From Planctobacterium sp965279005 (GTDB taxonomy: Bacteria; Pseudomonadota; Gammaproteobacteria; Enterobacterales; Alteromonadaceae): 64,000 bases of DNA. The stretch lies in the NCBI GenBank assembly GCA_965279005.1, contig CBDIHK010000026.1, forward strand, positions 558,001 to 622,000, in the 5' to 3' direction. Both the position numbers and the translations under genes were made by a program. Under the pieces are notes generated by a model, which was given only the letters and a program-made list of their open reading frames with translations, did no database searches and was not told the origin of the DNA. Of the stretch, positions 28,890 through 40,105 are shown piece after piece. Positions within the stretch are counted from its first letter, which is position 1, and every line of letters begins with the position of its first letter.

Positions 28890-29726
28890 TTATAGGTCTA
28901 GGTTACTATAAAAGGAGCGCGCTTTATCTATTTCTGCACATAGGCTGTCCAGTTCGGCCAAAACCCTGGAGCTCATCCGGTGCAACTTATCGGCATTTGG
29001 CTTAATGATTTGGCCATGCTTAACCGCCTTAACCTGTTGCCAGCGCTGCCAATCAAACAACACCTGGCCTTCACTGCCAGGTGAAGTCGGCTGGATAATC
29101 ACGTCTACCCGCTTCGCCAAAACCTGTTCGATATTAACTTGTGGATAGCTGCCGCTGGCACCTGAAGTAACACTACGGGCATTGCAGACCGCTAGCTGCA
29201 CTACCGGCCAACTGCCATCACCAATACTAGTGAGAGGGTTGCCCCAAATTTCATAAAACGCAGTTAAATAGGCCTTGTCCCGGTAACGATACCTGATTTG
29301 CTGCAATTTTTCGCCAAACTTTTTGGCCACAGTACTTGCTTGTTGTTGCTGGCCTGTTAGGGCACCAATGCGCACAATATCTGTGGCAATATCTTCCAGC
29401 CTTTTAGGGTTGAACCGCACCACCCGATATCCCAGTTGCGTTAGCCTTTGCAAGTCCGCTTCCGGATTACCGCCGTCCCATGCCAACACGATATCCGGAT
29501 TTAAGTCCACAATCACTTCTAGTTGCAAACCTAAGTAACTCCCGACAACAGGTAACGCGGTCGCCTGCTCGGGAAAATCGGAGTGCTGCATGACACCGAT
29601 GAGCTGTTCGCCGGCACCTACCTCATAAACCAGCTCCACCAAGTGGGGTGCCAAGGCAACGACTTTAGGTTTCGCCCAGAGCAAAGGCGACATCCAAAAT
29701 AGCGTGATAAAAATTGCGCCGCGCAC
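28890..29726 (-). CDS. btuF: Cobalamin-binding periplasmic protein BtuF
   Basis: A 278-aa substrate-binding protein of the class III helical-backbone family. It has a signal peptide (MRGAIFITLFWMSPLLWA), then KVVALAPHLVELVYEVGAGEQLIGV, VGSYLGLQLEVIVDLNPDIVLAWDGGNP and the C-terminal lobe. Such proteins deliver vitamin B12 to BtuCD. The GTG start overlaps the stop of cobO (TAGTG). Genomic context (btuC, btuD, cobO) favours cobalamin over heme or siderophore. Confidence 0.9.
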   Translation of the reverse strand: MRGAIFITLFWMSPLLWAKPKVVALAPHLVELVYEVGAGEQLIGVMQHSDFPEQATALPVVGSYLGLQLEVIVDLNPDIVLAWDGGNPEADLQRLTQLGYRVVRFNPKRLEDIATDIVRIGALTGQQQQASTVAKKFGEKLQQIRYRYRDKAYLTAFYEIWGNPLTSIGDGSWPVVQLAVCNARSVTSGASGSYPQVNIEQVLAKRVDVIIQPTSPGSEGQVLFDWQRWQQVKAVKHGQIIKPNADKLHRMSSRVLAELDSLCAEIDKARSFYSNLDL

Positions 29727-30331
29727 TACCAGTCAATACCTTTTTGGGCTTTGATACCGCTGTCAAATGCATGTTTAGTATTTTGCACTTCACTCACTGT
29801 ATCGGCCATGTCAATAATGGCGCGGTGGCACGCCCTCCCGGTCACAACGACGTGTTGCTGGCTAGGTCGGTTTTCCAGTGCTGCCATGACTTCATCCAAA
29901 TCCAAGTACTGGTAGGTCAACATGTAGGTGAGTTCATCCAGCATCACCAAGTCAACACTAGGGTCGCTTAGCAAGCGTTTCGCTTCATGCCAAACAGCTT
30001 CTGCGGCAGCCTTATCTTTTTCTTTGTCTTGGGTGTCCCAGGTAAAGCCTGTCGCCATAACATGGAATTCCACCCCAGCACCTTGCAGTAAATTGCGCTC
30101 ACCACACTCCCAAGTTCCCTTTATAAATTGGATAACCGCTGCTTTCATGCCGTGCCCAACCGTCCTGGCAACCATGCCAAAACCCGAACTAGACTTGCCT
30201 TTGCCGTTTCCCGTCAATACCAATAGCAGGCCTTTGTCACCTGTGGCTTGTTCAATCCTGGCATCAACTTTCTCTTTTAAGCGCTGCATCCTCTCCTGGT
30301 GCCGCTGTTTGTCATTATTACTGGAATCCAA
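29726..30331 (-). CDS. cobO: Cob(I)alamin adenosyltransferase, CobO/BtuR type
   Basis: A 201-aa CobA/CobO/BtuR enzyme that transfers adenosyl from ATP to cob(I)alamin. It has the P-loop LLLVLTGNGKGKSSSGFGMVART, VIQFIKGTWECGERNLL, and VDLVMLDELTYMLTYQYLD with the Walker B aspartate. Its position inside a btu transporter operon fits salvage of imported corrinoids. It overlaps btuF. Confidence 0.94.
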   Translation of the reverse strand: MDSSNNDKQRHQERMQRLKEKVDARIEQATGDKGLLLVLTGNGKGKSSSGFGMVARTVGHGMKAAVIQFIKGTWECGERNLLQGAGVEFHVMATGFTWDTQDKEKDKAAAEAVWHEAKRLLSDPSVDLVMLDELTYMLTYQYLDLDEVMAALENRPSQQHVVVTGRACHRAIIDMADTVSEVQNTKHAFDSGIKAQKGIDW

Positions 30332-30361
30332 ATCAACCTCGGTTGTAAAAAAACATATGGT

Positions 30362-31366
30362 TTATACGTGGCTCTTTGCTTTTGCTATCAGAAATATAAA
30401 AAACATACTGCCAAATATTGCCGTCACTATGCCGATAGGTAGCTCCTGTGCCGGGACTAGCCAGCGAGCCATCGCATCCACCGCCACTAAAAATGTAGCC
30501 CCCAGCACTGTACTGCCTATTAGGACACTGCGCATGTCATTGCCAAAAACCAATCGGACAATATGCGGGATCATTAAGCCAACAAAGCCTATCCCGCCAC
30601 AATAAGCAACAATTACCGAAGTCACCAAGGCACAGGCAAGTAAAAGTATTAACCTAGTCTTGGCGACATCCACCCCCAAGCTAGAGGCGCTATCGTCGTC
30701 CAACAGCAAGGTAGCCAAGGGCCTTTGCCAAAGCAAGCTAAAGCCAATCCCTGCCAAGACTACCAGGAACATGACCATAACTTGGGATTGGTTGGTATTG
30801 GCCAGGCTGCCCATTAACCAAAACATGACCCGGTTGGATGCCATGGGTTCGGATAAATAAAGCAAAAAATGCGTTACCGCCGCCAACATGAATGCCATAG
30901 CTACCCCCACCAGGATTAGCATATCCGGGCGCAACAAAAGATGTATTATCGACACCACAATGAAAATCGCGGCAATAGCGCCTAAGAAAGCAAATACTGG
31001 CAATCCCCAGTTAGGTAAATGGGGTATTGCCATGCTGGCCAGGGTGACCCCCAAGCCAGCCCCTGCAACAACCCCAAACAGGTAGGGGTCGGCAAGCGCG
31101 TTGCGGGTGCAGGTTTGCAAAATAGCCCCCGCCCAGGCAAGTCCAGCCCCCGCAACCAACGCGGTTGCCACCCGGGGTATCCTGATTTCATGCACAATGA
31201 CGCCAAGCCGGACATCAGCGCAGCCGGAAACTAAGCATTGGCCTATGTCCAACAAGCCGATATCCACCGGCCCCTGGCTTAGGGCAAACAACATCAGCAA
31301 AGGCAAGGCTCCCGCCAACAAGAACCACTTGCAGGGTTTATTCATAAACCAATCCCTGAAGGACAA
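30362..31366 (-). CDS. btuC: Cobalamin ABC transporter permease BtuC
   Basis: A 334-aa FecCD-family permease with about ten predicted membrane spans. IRIPRVATALVAGAGLAWAGAILQ and NALADPYLFGVVAGAGLG are family signatures, and the C-terminal GFVGLMIPHIVRLVFG contains the coupling helix that meets the ATPase. It overlaps the btuD stop region by 25 bp. Confidence 0.91.
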   Translation of the reverse strand: MSFRDWFMNKPCKWFLLAGALPLLMLFALSQGPVDIGLLDIGQCLVSGCADVRLGVIVHEIRIPRVATALVAGAGLAWAGAILQTCTRNALADPYLFGVVAGAGLGVTLASMAIPHLPNWGLPVFAFLGAIAAIFIVVSIIHLLLRPDMLILVGVAMAFMLAAVTHFLLYLSEPMASNRVMFWLMGSLANTNQSQVMVMFLVVLAGIGFSLLWQRPLATLLLDDDSASSLGVDVAKTRLILLLACALVTSVIVAYCGGIGFVGLMIPHIVRLVFGNDMRSVLIGSTVLGATFLVAVDAMARWLVPAQELPIGIVTAIFGSMFFIFLIAKAKSHV

Positions 31367-32124
31367 AAGTCAACACGGGGAATACGGGTACCGGGGATCA
31401 ACCCCACTTTGCATTCCAGCTTGAAGACGTCCTTCAACATCTGTTCTTGCAGCACTTGTTCTGGCGTGCCAACTGCCAATAAGCGCCCCTTGTGCAATAA
31501 CAACAGCTGGTCACAGTACTGCGCGGCAAGGTTCAGGTCGTGGATGGTGACAATCCGGGTACCCTGAAGGCCTTGCAGCAGGGCTAATATTTGATATTGG
31601 AAATGCACATCTAGGTGGCTGGTTGGCTCATCGAAACACTTAAATTCTGCAGCCTGCACCAGTGAACGGGCTATCAGCACCCGCTGTTGTTCGCCACCTG
31701 AAAGGGTAGCAAAAGGTTGCTCCTTTAGCCCCTTGGTAGCCGTCGCAATAAGCGCATCATCCAAGGCTTGCAAGTCATTGCAGGTCAAGCGGGAAAACAT
31801 TTTTTTGTGGGGAGTAAAGCCCATCTTCACCACATCCACAACCGGTATGCCTGCGGGAACCTGGGCTGCTTGGGGGACAAATGAAATATACCTGGCGCGC
31901 TCCCTGGGCGCCATGCGGGACATCGCATTTCCCGCAAGTTCTACCTCGCCACTACTGGGCTCAACCAAGCCGGCCATGCAGCGCAACAAGCTGCTTTTAC
32001 CGGCGCCATTGGGACCAATGACGCCATACAGCCTGTCGCCCCAAAACTCAGCGGAGATATCGTTTAATACCGGTTTTCCCGGTTTCCAGCTAATCGCATT
32101 TAATGACAGGGATAACTGCCCCAA
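31342..32124 (-). CDS. btuD: Cobalamin ABC transporter ATP-binding protein BtuD
   Basis: A 260-aa ABC ATPase: Walker A GPNGAGKSSLL, signature LSGGEQQRVLIARSL, Walker B FKCFDEPTSHLD and the switch histidine in IVTIHDLNL. The start is uncertain. The frame opens with TTG at 32122-32124, only one base after AAGGAG. An ATG 20 bp further upstream would join in frame if the adjacent GGGG run were one base shorter. No cobalamin riboswitch was recognised in the 245 bp upstream. Confidence 0.9.
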   Translation of the reverse strand: MGQLSLSLNAISWKPGKPVLNDISAEFWGDRLYGVIGPNGAGKSSLLRCMAGLVEPSSGEVELAGNAMSRMAPRERARYISFVPQAAQVPAGIPVVDVVKMGFTPHKKMFSRLTCNDLQALDDALIATATKGLKEQPFATLSGGEQQRVLIARSLVQAAEFKCFDEPTSHLDVHFQYQILALLQGLQGTRIVTIHDLNLAAQYCDQLLLLHKGRLLAVGTPEQVLQEQMLKDVFKLECKVGLIPGTRIPRVDFCPSGIGL

Positions 32125-32249
32125 TCTCCTTGCCCCTAATTAACATGAGTGGTTATTTCACAGGACAGCAACCATAGCACAACCAATCCTTATTCTCTGC
32201 GCGGCAAAAAGCATTTAGAAAAAAAATTTAAAAAAATTTTGCATTGTTG

Positions 32250-32277
32250 CTTGAAAAACCAATAGCTGGCTCTATCT
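32250..32277 (+). promoter_or_regulatory. Sigma-32-type heat-shock promoter of ibpA
   Basis: CTTGAAA at 32250-32256 matches the -35 consensus exactly. CTCTATCT at 32270-32277 matches six of eight positions of the -10 consensus CCCCATNT. The 13-bp spacing and the position about 95 bp upstream of a small heat-shock gene support the call. Confidence 0.75.
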
Positions 32278-32370
32278 ATAGAACTGTAGACGCCAGAAGG
32301 GTCTGCAATAAGCGTCGCCGATTATCGGGACAACAATTTAACAAACATATTGCTTAATGAGGATATGACT

Positions 32371-32811
32371 ATGCGTACTATCGATCTATCTCCACTTTAC
32401 CGTTCATTCATTGGTTTTGACCACCTCGCGTCTATGATTGATGCGGCATCCCGCAACGAAAAACAAAACAGCTACCCTCCGTACAACATTGAGTTACTTG
32501 CCGAAGACAAGTACCGTATAACCATGGCAGTAGCAGGCTTCGACAAGTCTGAGGTCAGCATTGAAGTGCAAGAAAACACCTTATCTGTAACAGGTAAAAA
32601 AGCCAGCAAAGAAGACGCTGAGCGTAGGTACCTACACAAAGGTATTTCAGAGCGCAATTTTGAGCGCAAGTTCCAGCTTGGTGACCATGTAAAAGTACTT
32701 ACTGCAGACATGGACAACGGTTTGCTGCACATTGACCTGGAAAGGGTCATTCCAGAGGCCATGAAGCCCAGGAGAATCGAAATTGGTGCTAACCTCCTGG
32801 AAAACAAATAG
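32371..32811 (+). CDS. ibpA: Small heat-shock protein, IbpA type
   Basis: An Hsp20/alpha-crystallin holdase that binds unfolding proteins in the cytosol. MRTIDLSPLYRSFIGFDHLASM matches the IbpA/IbpB N-terminus. The alpha-crystallin domain covers about residues 30-125, including YRITMAVAGFDKSEVSIEV and LERVIPEAMKPRRIEI. I chose the ATG at 32371 (146 aa), which aligns with E. coli IbpA and lies 8 bp after GAGGA; another ATG two codons upstream is possible. TTGCT at 32350-32354 could pair with the ribosome site, as in ROSE RNA thermometers. Confidence 0.94.
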   Translation: MRTIDLSPLYRSFIGFDHLASMIDAASRNEKQNSYPPYNIELLAEDKYRITMAVAGFDKSEVSIEVQENTLSVTGKKASKEDAERRYLHKGISERNFERKFQLGDHVKVLTADMDNGLLHIDLERVIPEAMKPRRIEIGANLLENK

Positions 32812-32834
32812 AATTTAAGTGTCTCCCAACACGG

Positions 32835-32861
32835 AAAAAGCCCGGCACTGCCGGGCTTTTT
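32835..32861. terminator. Bidirectional terminator between ibpA and the MAPEG gene
   Basis: AAAAAGCCCGGC-ACT-GCCGGGCTTTTT. A- and T-rich flanks on both sides mean it can serve ibpA and the converging MAPEG gene. Confidence 0.9.
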
Positions 32862-32883
32862 ACTTAGTGGCTTACGCTAAAAG

Positions 32884-33297
32884 CTATAGATTATACATAG
32901 GCCACAGGTTGATACCTATCAATGCCAGGATACATAGGAAAGTGAACAACGCCCCCACAAAGCGTTGCCAGCTTGCGCCGTAGTGGTGGCGCACACCATA
33001 GGCATGTAAAAAACGGGCGATCAGCAAAGTCCATCCCACTATGTGCAACAACAAGCTGCTAGCCTGGTTCAGCTCAGCTACCAGCATCAACACTAAACAA
33101 AAGGGTACATACTCAATAAAGTTGGCATGGGCACGCATCATTTGCAGCATATGCCTGTCTTCACCAGCCCCTAAAGACACTTTGGATTCACGTCGCTGTA
33201 TAATCACTTGGATGCTGAGGAACAGCATAAACACAGCGAGCAGGCTAGCGTAAAAAGCGGTAATAGGGATCGCGACCATAGTAAATACCGGTTCCAT
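32884..33297 (-). CDS. MAPEG family membrane protein
   Basis: A 137-aa protein with four membrane spans. RRESKVSLGAGEDRHMLQMMRAHANFIEYVPFCLVLM is the MAPEG signature: a cytosolic loop with the conserved R-A-H-x-N-x-x-E. Eukaryotic members are microsomal glutathione transferases; the bacterial role is unclear. The frame stays open upstream to 33405, but those residues lie in the adk terminator region, so I take the ATG at 33297. Confidence 0.85.
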   Translation of the reverse strand: MEPVFTMVAIPITAFYASLLAVFMLFLSIQVIIQRRESKVSLGAGEDRHMLQMMRAHANFIEYVPFCLVLMLVAELNQASSLLLHIVGWTLLIARFLHAYGVRHHYGASWQRFVGALFTFLCILALIGINLWPMYNL

Positions 33298-33327
33298 TAT
33301 CAGTCTTGCACCGACAAAAGTATAAAC

Positions 33328-33352
33328 AAAAAAGCCCACAAAAGTGGGCTTT
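33328..33352 (-). terminator. Terminator of adk
   Basis: On the minus strand AAAGCCCAC-TTTT-GTGGGCTTT is followed by TTTTG. It lies 25 bp after the adk stop. Confidence 0.85.
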
Positions 33353-33376
33353 ATAAAAAATTTACTTTTGAACTGC

Positions 33377-34021
33377 TTACGCCAGCGCGTCTGAGAGCTC
33401 TTCACTCACCTCTTCGACAGGCTTGCTACCATCCAATTTCAGGTATTTGCAATTGCCAGCATCCGCCTCGCCTTGATAATAGTCTACCAAAGGCTTCGTC
33501 TGCTCGTGATATATGCCCAGGCGCTTGCGTACCGTATCTTCCTGGTCATCTGGCCGGATCACCAGTTCTTCGCCAGTCACATCGTCTTTGCCTTCTTCTT
33601 TTGGTGGGTTGTAGGTAACGTGGTAGACGCGACCAGAACCAGGATGTACGCGACGGCCAGCCATACGCTGTACAATGACCTCATCATCAACATCAAACTC
33701 AATGACAAAGTCGACATTGATGTCATTGTCTTTCATGGCATCTGCTTGTGGGATAGTGCGGGGGAACCCATCTAACAAAAAGCCTTTTTGGCAATCAGCT
33801 TGGGCAACGCGTTCTTTAACCAGTCCAATAATGATGTCATCTGAGACCAGCTTGCCCTCGTCCATCACTTTTTTAGCAGCCAAACCTAGCTCAGTACCTG
33901 CTTTGATCGCAGACCGCAACATATCTCCCGTAGAGATTTGCGGAATGCCATATTTACCCATCAAGAATTGAGCTTGAGTCCCTTTACCAGCACCTGGTGC
34001 GCCAAGCAAAATAATGCGCAT
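33377..34021 (-). CDS. adk: Adenylate kinase
   Basis: Equilibrates ATP + AMP with 2 ADP. The P-loop is MRIILLGAPGAGKGTQ, the AMP-binding segment is ISTGDMLRSA, DGFPRTIPQAD is the family signature, and the long LID begins GRRVHPGSGRVYHV. From the ATG at 34021 it has 214 aa, the same as E. coli. The upstream ATG at 34036 adds five residues and is less likely. It lies downstream of htpG as in E. coli, but with its own gap and the htpG terminator between them. Confidence 0.97.
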   Translation of the reverse strand: MRIILLGAPGAGKGTQAQFLMGKYGIPQISTGDMLRSAIKAGTELGLAAKKVMDEGKLVSDDIIIGLVKERVAQADCQKGFLLDGFPRTIPQADAMKDNDINVDFVIEFDVDDEVIVQRMAGRRVHPGSGRVYHVTYNPPKEEGKDDVTGEELVIRPDDQEDTVRKRLGIYHEQTKPLVDYYQGEADAGNCKYLKLDGSKPVEEVSEELSDALA

Positions 34022-34142
34022 ATGTCGTTCCCCCAATGTCCGAAGACTCTATAAGTTAAAAATAATAAATCCGAAACTTTACACATTACTGGAGGCCGTT
34101 ACAAGCGCGGTTCGGTTGCGCTTGGAATTGCCTGTGTAAAGC

Positions 34143-34171
34143 AAAAAAACCCGCCATTGAAAAGCGGGTTT
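34143..34171 (-). terminator. Terminator of htpG
   Basis: AAACCCGC and GCGGGTTT form a stem around TTTTCAATG on the minus strand, followed by a run of seven T. It lies 30 bp after the htpG stop. Confidence 0.88.
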
Positions 34172-34200
34172 TTCGCAGCGTATTAACGTACTAGTAGGTT

Positions 34201-36123
34201 TTATTTGGCCAAATCCATCAACAAGCTGTTTAACTGGGCAACAAAGCTGGCAGGATCCTTGAGGTTACCTTGCTCAGTCAATGAAGCCTGGTCGAACAAT
34301 ACCGCGGCCCATTTGGCAAATTGTTCTTCGTCCTGCACGTCCGCCATTAGCTTAACCAAGGCATGCTCTGGGTTGAGTTCCAGGTCGTATTTGACTTCAG
34401 GCACTTCCTGGCCAGCAGCTTCCATCAACTTGGCCATTTGCGTAGTCATGCCAAATTCGTCGGCGACAACACAAGCAGGAGAATCAGTCAATCTATGGGT
34501 AAACTTAACGTCTTTGACCTTGTCGCCAAGCGCTGTTTTAACCCTTTCAGTCAAACCTTCGACTTGTTTTTCAGCCTCTTCTTGTGCCTTCTTGCTTTCT
34601 TCATCTTCAAGGCCTCCCAAGTCCAATGCTCCACGTGCAATAGACTGGAACTGCTTGCCGTCGAACTCAGTCAGGTGTGACATCAACCACTCGTCAATGC
34701 GGTCTGACATCAACAACACTTCGATACCTTTCTTGCGGAAGATTTCCAGGTGTGGGCTGTTTTGTGCCGCCTGGTGGCTATCTGCCGTGACGAAATAAAT
34801 TTTTTCTTGGCCTTCTTTCATGCGGCCAATGTAGTCTTGCAAGGAAACCGACTGGGCGTTGGAACCTACCTCTGTAGAGGCAAACCGTAACAAACCTGCA
34901 ACTTTTTCTTTATTGGAAAAGTCTTCGGCCGGACCTTCTTTCAACACATTGCCAAACTCGTTCCAGAAGGACTGGTATTTTTCTGCGTCGTTTTTCGCCA
35001 TTTTTTCCAGCATTTGCAAGACTTTCTTAGTGCAGCCCTGGCGCATCGCTTGGGTCACTTTGTTGTCTTGTAGGATTTCCCGGGAAACGTTCAATGGCAA
35101 ATCATTAGAATCCAACAGGCCTTTTACAAAGCGCAGGTAGACCGGCATAAACTGCTCTGCATCATCCATAATAAAGACGCGCTGCACGTAAAGCTTCAAG
35201 CCGTGTTTTTGATCCCGGTTCCACATATCAAATGGCGCCTTGGCAGGGATGTAAAGTAGGCTGGTGTATTCGTTTTTACCTTCTACTTTATTGTGGGACC
35301 AGGCCAGCGGATCACCAAAGTCGTGGGAAACGTGCTTATAGAACTCTTTGTACTCTTCTTCGCTAACGTCGGACTTGTCACGCGTCCAAAGCGCCGTAGC
35401 TTTGTTGGCCGCTTCCCATGCTCCGGGTTCGCCTGGGATCTTTTCGCCATCTTCGCCTTCTTTTTCAGGCACCGGCTGCTTCCACATTTCCACCGGGATT
35501 GAGATGTGATCCGAATACTTGCCAATGATTTGCTTCAAACGCCAATCATCTAGGAAATCTTTATCATCTTCGCGCAAGTGTAAGATGATTTCGGTGCCGC
35601 GTTCCGCTTTTTCGATGTCTGCAACGGAGAATTCACCTTCACCATTGGAAATCCACTCAACACCTTCACCTGCAGCAGCACCGGCTGCACGGGTGCGCAC
35701 CGTCACTTTGTCGGCTACGATAAAGGCGGAATAAAAACCAACACCAAACTGGCCAATAAGCTGAGAGTCCTTGCTTTGGTCGCCTGTAAGTTGGCTAAAA
35801 AACTCGGAGGTGCCTGACTTGGCGATCGTTCCCAAGTTTTCGATCACTTCACTGCGATTCATACCAATACCATTGTCTGAAATGGTCAAGGTACCAGCGT
35901 CTTTATCGGAAGAAATGCGAACCCTTAGCTCGCCGTCATTTTCATATAAAGCATCGTTTTCCAATGCCTTAAAACGCAATTTATCAGCTGCGTCCGCGGC
36001 GTTGGAAACCAACTCGCGCAAAAATATTTCTTTATTGGAATACAGTGAGTGGATCATCAAATGCAGCAGTTGTTTTACTTCTGCTTGAAAACCATGGGTT
36101 TCTTGATGGGCTGCTTCAGCCAT
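34201..36123 (-). CDS. htpG: Molecular chaperone HtpG (Hsp90)
   Basis: A 640-aa Hsp90: N-terminal GHKL ATPase with ELVSNAADAADKLRF, ISDNGIGMN and GQFGVGFYSAFIVA, then the middle domain with the catalytic-loop arginine region NVSREILQDNKV, and a C-terminal dimerisation domain. E. coli HtpG has 624 aa. AAAGGAGCG precedes the ATG. It is between recR and adk, as in E. coli. I found no convincing sigma-32 promoter on its own strand. Confidence 0.97.
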   Translation of the reverse strand: MAEAAHQETHGFQAEVKQLLHLMIHSLYSNKEIFLRELVSNAADAADKLRFKALENDALYENDGELRVRISSDKDAGTLTISDNGIGMNRSEVIENLGTIAKSGTSEFFSQLTGDQSKDSQLIGQFGVGFYSAFIVADKVTVRTRAAGAAAGEGVEWISNGEGEFSVADIEKAERGTEIILHLREDDKDFLDDWRLKQIIGKYSDHISIPVEMWKQPVPEKEGEDGEKIPGEPGAWEAANKATALWTRDKSDVSEEEYKEFYKHVSHDFGDPLAWSHNKVEGKNEYTSLLYIPAKAPFDMWNRDQKHGLKLYVQRVFIMDDAEQFMPVYLRFVKGLLDSNDLPLNVSREILQDNKVTQAMRQGCTKKVLQMLEKMAKNDAEKYQSFWNEFGNVLKEGPAEDFSNKEKVAGLLRFASTEVGSNAQSVSLQDYIGRMKEGQEKIYFVTADSHQAAQNSPHLEIFRKKGIEVLLMSDRIDEWLMSHLTEFDGKQFQSIARGALDLGGLEDEESKKAQEEAEKQVEGLTERVKTALGDKVKDVKFTHRLTDSPACVVADEFGMTTQMAKLMEAAGQEVPEVKYDLELNPEHALVKLMADVQDEEQFAKWAAVLFDQASLTEQGNLKDPASFVAQLNSLLMDLAK

Positions 36124-36456
36124 TTTCTCGCTCCTTTTGACTCTTTACACACTCTTCCCAGTTCGGCAGTTCCGCTCAAAAACGGGGAAAAAATCGGGCT
36201 TGAAACGTGCACTGTAGACCCTGTCTACACGCACAAAAAATTAACATTGCGCAAGCAGTAATAAGGCCGGGCGTGCAGTTTTCAATAGTGAATTTTGATT
36301 TTTTATCGCAATGATAAGCGGTCTTAGGCAAAGACGCCGTATATATCAATAGCTTGGGGGATTACATAGGCAGCAAGAGCTAGAATTATCCAATAGTGAT
36401 AGCCGCACTGCGCGGGTGGTCAGCGCCATTGTTCCGAGATTAAGCGGGCAACTTGC
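36124..36456. other. Intergenic region upstream of htpG
   Basis: A 333-bp gap between recR and htpG. It contains the inverted repeat at 36207-36234 and no open frame I can support. The htpG promoter is presumably here. Beyond that I see nothing recognisable. Confidence 0.5.
36207..36234. repeat. Inverted repeat upstream of htpG
   Basis: GTAGAC-CCT-GTCTAC (36214-36228) is a perfect 6-bp inverted repeat, extended by an outer GTGC / GCAC arm (36207-36210, 36231-36234). It lies 85-110 bp before the htpG start and could be an operator or a hairpin in the htpG leader. Confidence 0.5.
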
Positions 36457-37056
36457 TCACATTTGGCTACGCGAGTTCAGCGCCCGTCCTAGCGTAGTGC
36501 CGTCTACGTGCTCCAATTCACCACCTATAGGAACCCCCTGGGCAAGGCGGCTTACGGTAACATCGCATGTTTTGCACATTTCGGTTATGTAATGGGCGGT
36601 TGCTTCGCCTTCCAAGGTGAAGTTAGTGGCGAGGATAACTTCATTTACCGGTTCAGATTGCAGCAACTGCTGTAATGCATCCAGGCCAATGTCAGAAGGA
36701 CCAATTCCATCAAGCGGTGATAACCTCCCCATCAAAACGAAATAGGTACCCTTATATTCACTGGTCTGCTCAATAGCCACAACATCCTGCGGCGACTCTA
36801 CGATACAAACTTGTCCTGTCGCCACCCGTTTGGGATCATCACAAACGGGGCATAACCGGGACTCTGTGAAGTTGCGGCAACGTTGGCAATGGCTAACGTG
36901 CTGCATGGCATCGTGTAGCGCAGTGCTCAATGCCATAGCCCCATCCCTGTCGCGCTGCAATAAATGGAATGCCATGCGCTGGGCGCTCTTGGCGCCAACT
37001 CCAGGCAAGCAGGTAAGCGATTTGATCAGTTGGTTTACGATAGGGCTGTATTTCAT
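36457..37056 (-). CDS. recR: Recombination mediator RecR
   Basis: A 199-aa protein that works with RecF/RecO to load RecA at gaps. It has an HhH motif in LTCLPGVGAKSAQRMAFHLL, a zinc finger CQRCRNFTESRLCPVCDDPKR and a Toprim domain starting VCIVESPQDVVAIEQTSEYKG. It follows ybaB by about 20 bp, as in E. coli. Confidence 0.97.
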   Translation of the reverse strand: MKYSPIVNQLIKSLTCLPGVGAKSAQRMAFHLLQRDRDGAMALSTALHDAMQHVSHCQRCRNFTESRLCPVCDDPKRVATGQVCIVESPQDVVAIEQTSEYKGTYFVLMGRLSPLDGIGPSDIGLDALQQLLQSEPVNEVILATNFTLEGEATAHYITEMCKTCDVTVSRLAQGVPIGGELEHVDGTTLGRALNSRSQM

Positions 37057-37076
37057 GTTAGCGACAATATGCTGGT

Positions 37077-37403
37077 TTAGAACGGCATTTTAAAGCCGGG
37101 GGGCAATGGCATGCCGCCGGTCAACTCAGACATGCGCTCTTGTGATGTTTCAGCGACTTTGCGCACCGCGTCATTGGTCGCTGCAGCCAACAAATCTTCT
37201 ATCATTTCCTTGTCGTCTTCCATTAGGCTGTCATCGATTTCAACGCGTTTGACGTTGTGGTTGCCCAGCATAGTGACTTTCACCATGCCGGCACCGGCTT
37301 CACCGATAACTTCCATATTGGCCAGCTCTTCCTGCGCTTTTTGCATTTTTTCCTGCATTTGCTGCGCCTGCTTCATGATATTTCCCATACCACCTTTAAA
37401 CAT
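37077..37403 (-). CDS. ybaB: YbaB/EbfC nucleoid-associated protein
   Basis: A 108-aa small DNA-binding dimer, the family length. It begins MFKGGMGNIMKQAQQMQEKMQKAQEELANMEVIGEAGAG, contains VKRVEIDDSLMEDDKEMIEDLLAAATNDAVRKV, and ends in the usual Gly/Pro/Met tail GGMPLPPGFKMPF. Proteins of this family bind DNA with little sequence preference. It lies directly between dnaX and recR. Confidence 0.96.
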   Translation of the reverse strand: MFKGGMGNIMKQAQQMQEKMQKAQEELANMEVIGEAGAGMVKVTMLGNHNVKRVEIDDSLMEDDKEMIEDLLAAATNDAVRKVAETSQERMSELTGGMPLPPGFKMPF

Positions 37404-37420
37404 ATTCTTATCCTCTCTTA

Positions 37421-40099
<2,679 letters not shown>

Positions 40100-40105
40100 T
40101 AAGCG

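Noticed and set aside
36124..36200. A sigma-32 promoter reading toward htpG
   Set aside because: CCCCGTTT resembles a -10 element, but no CTTGAAA-like -35 sequence lies at the right distance on the minus strand.
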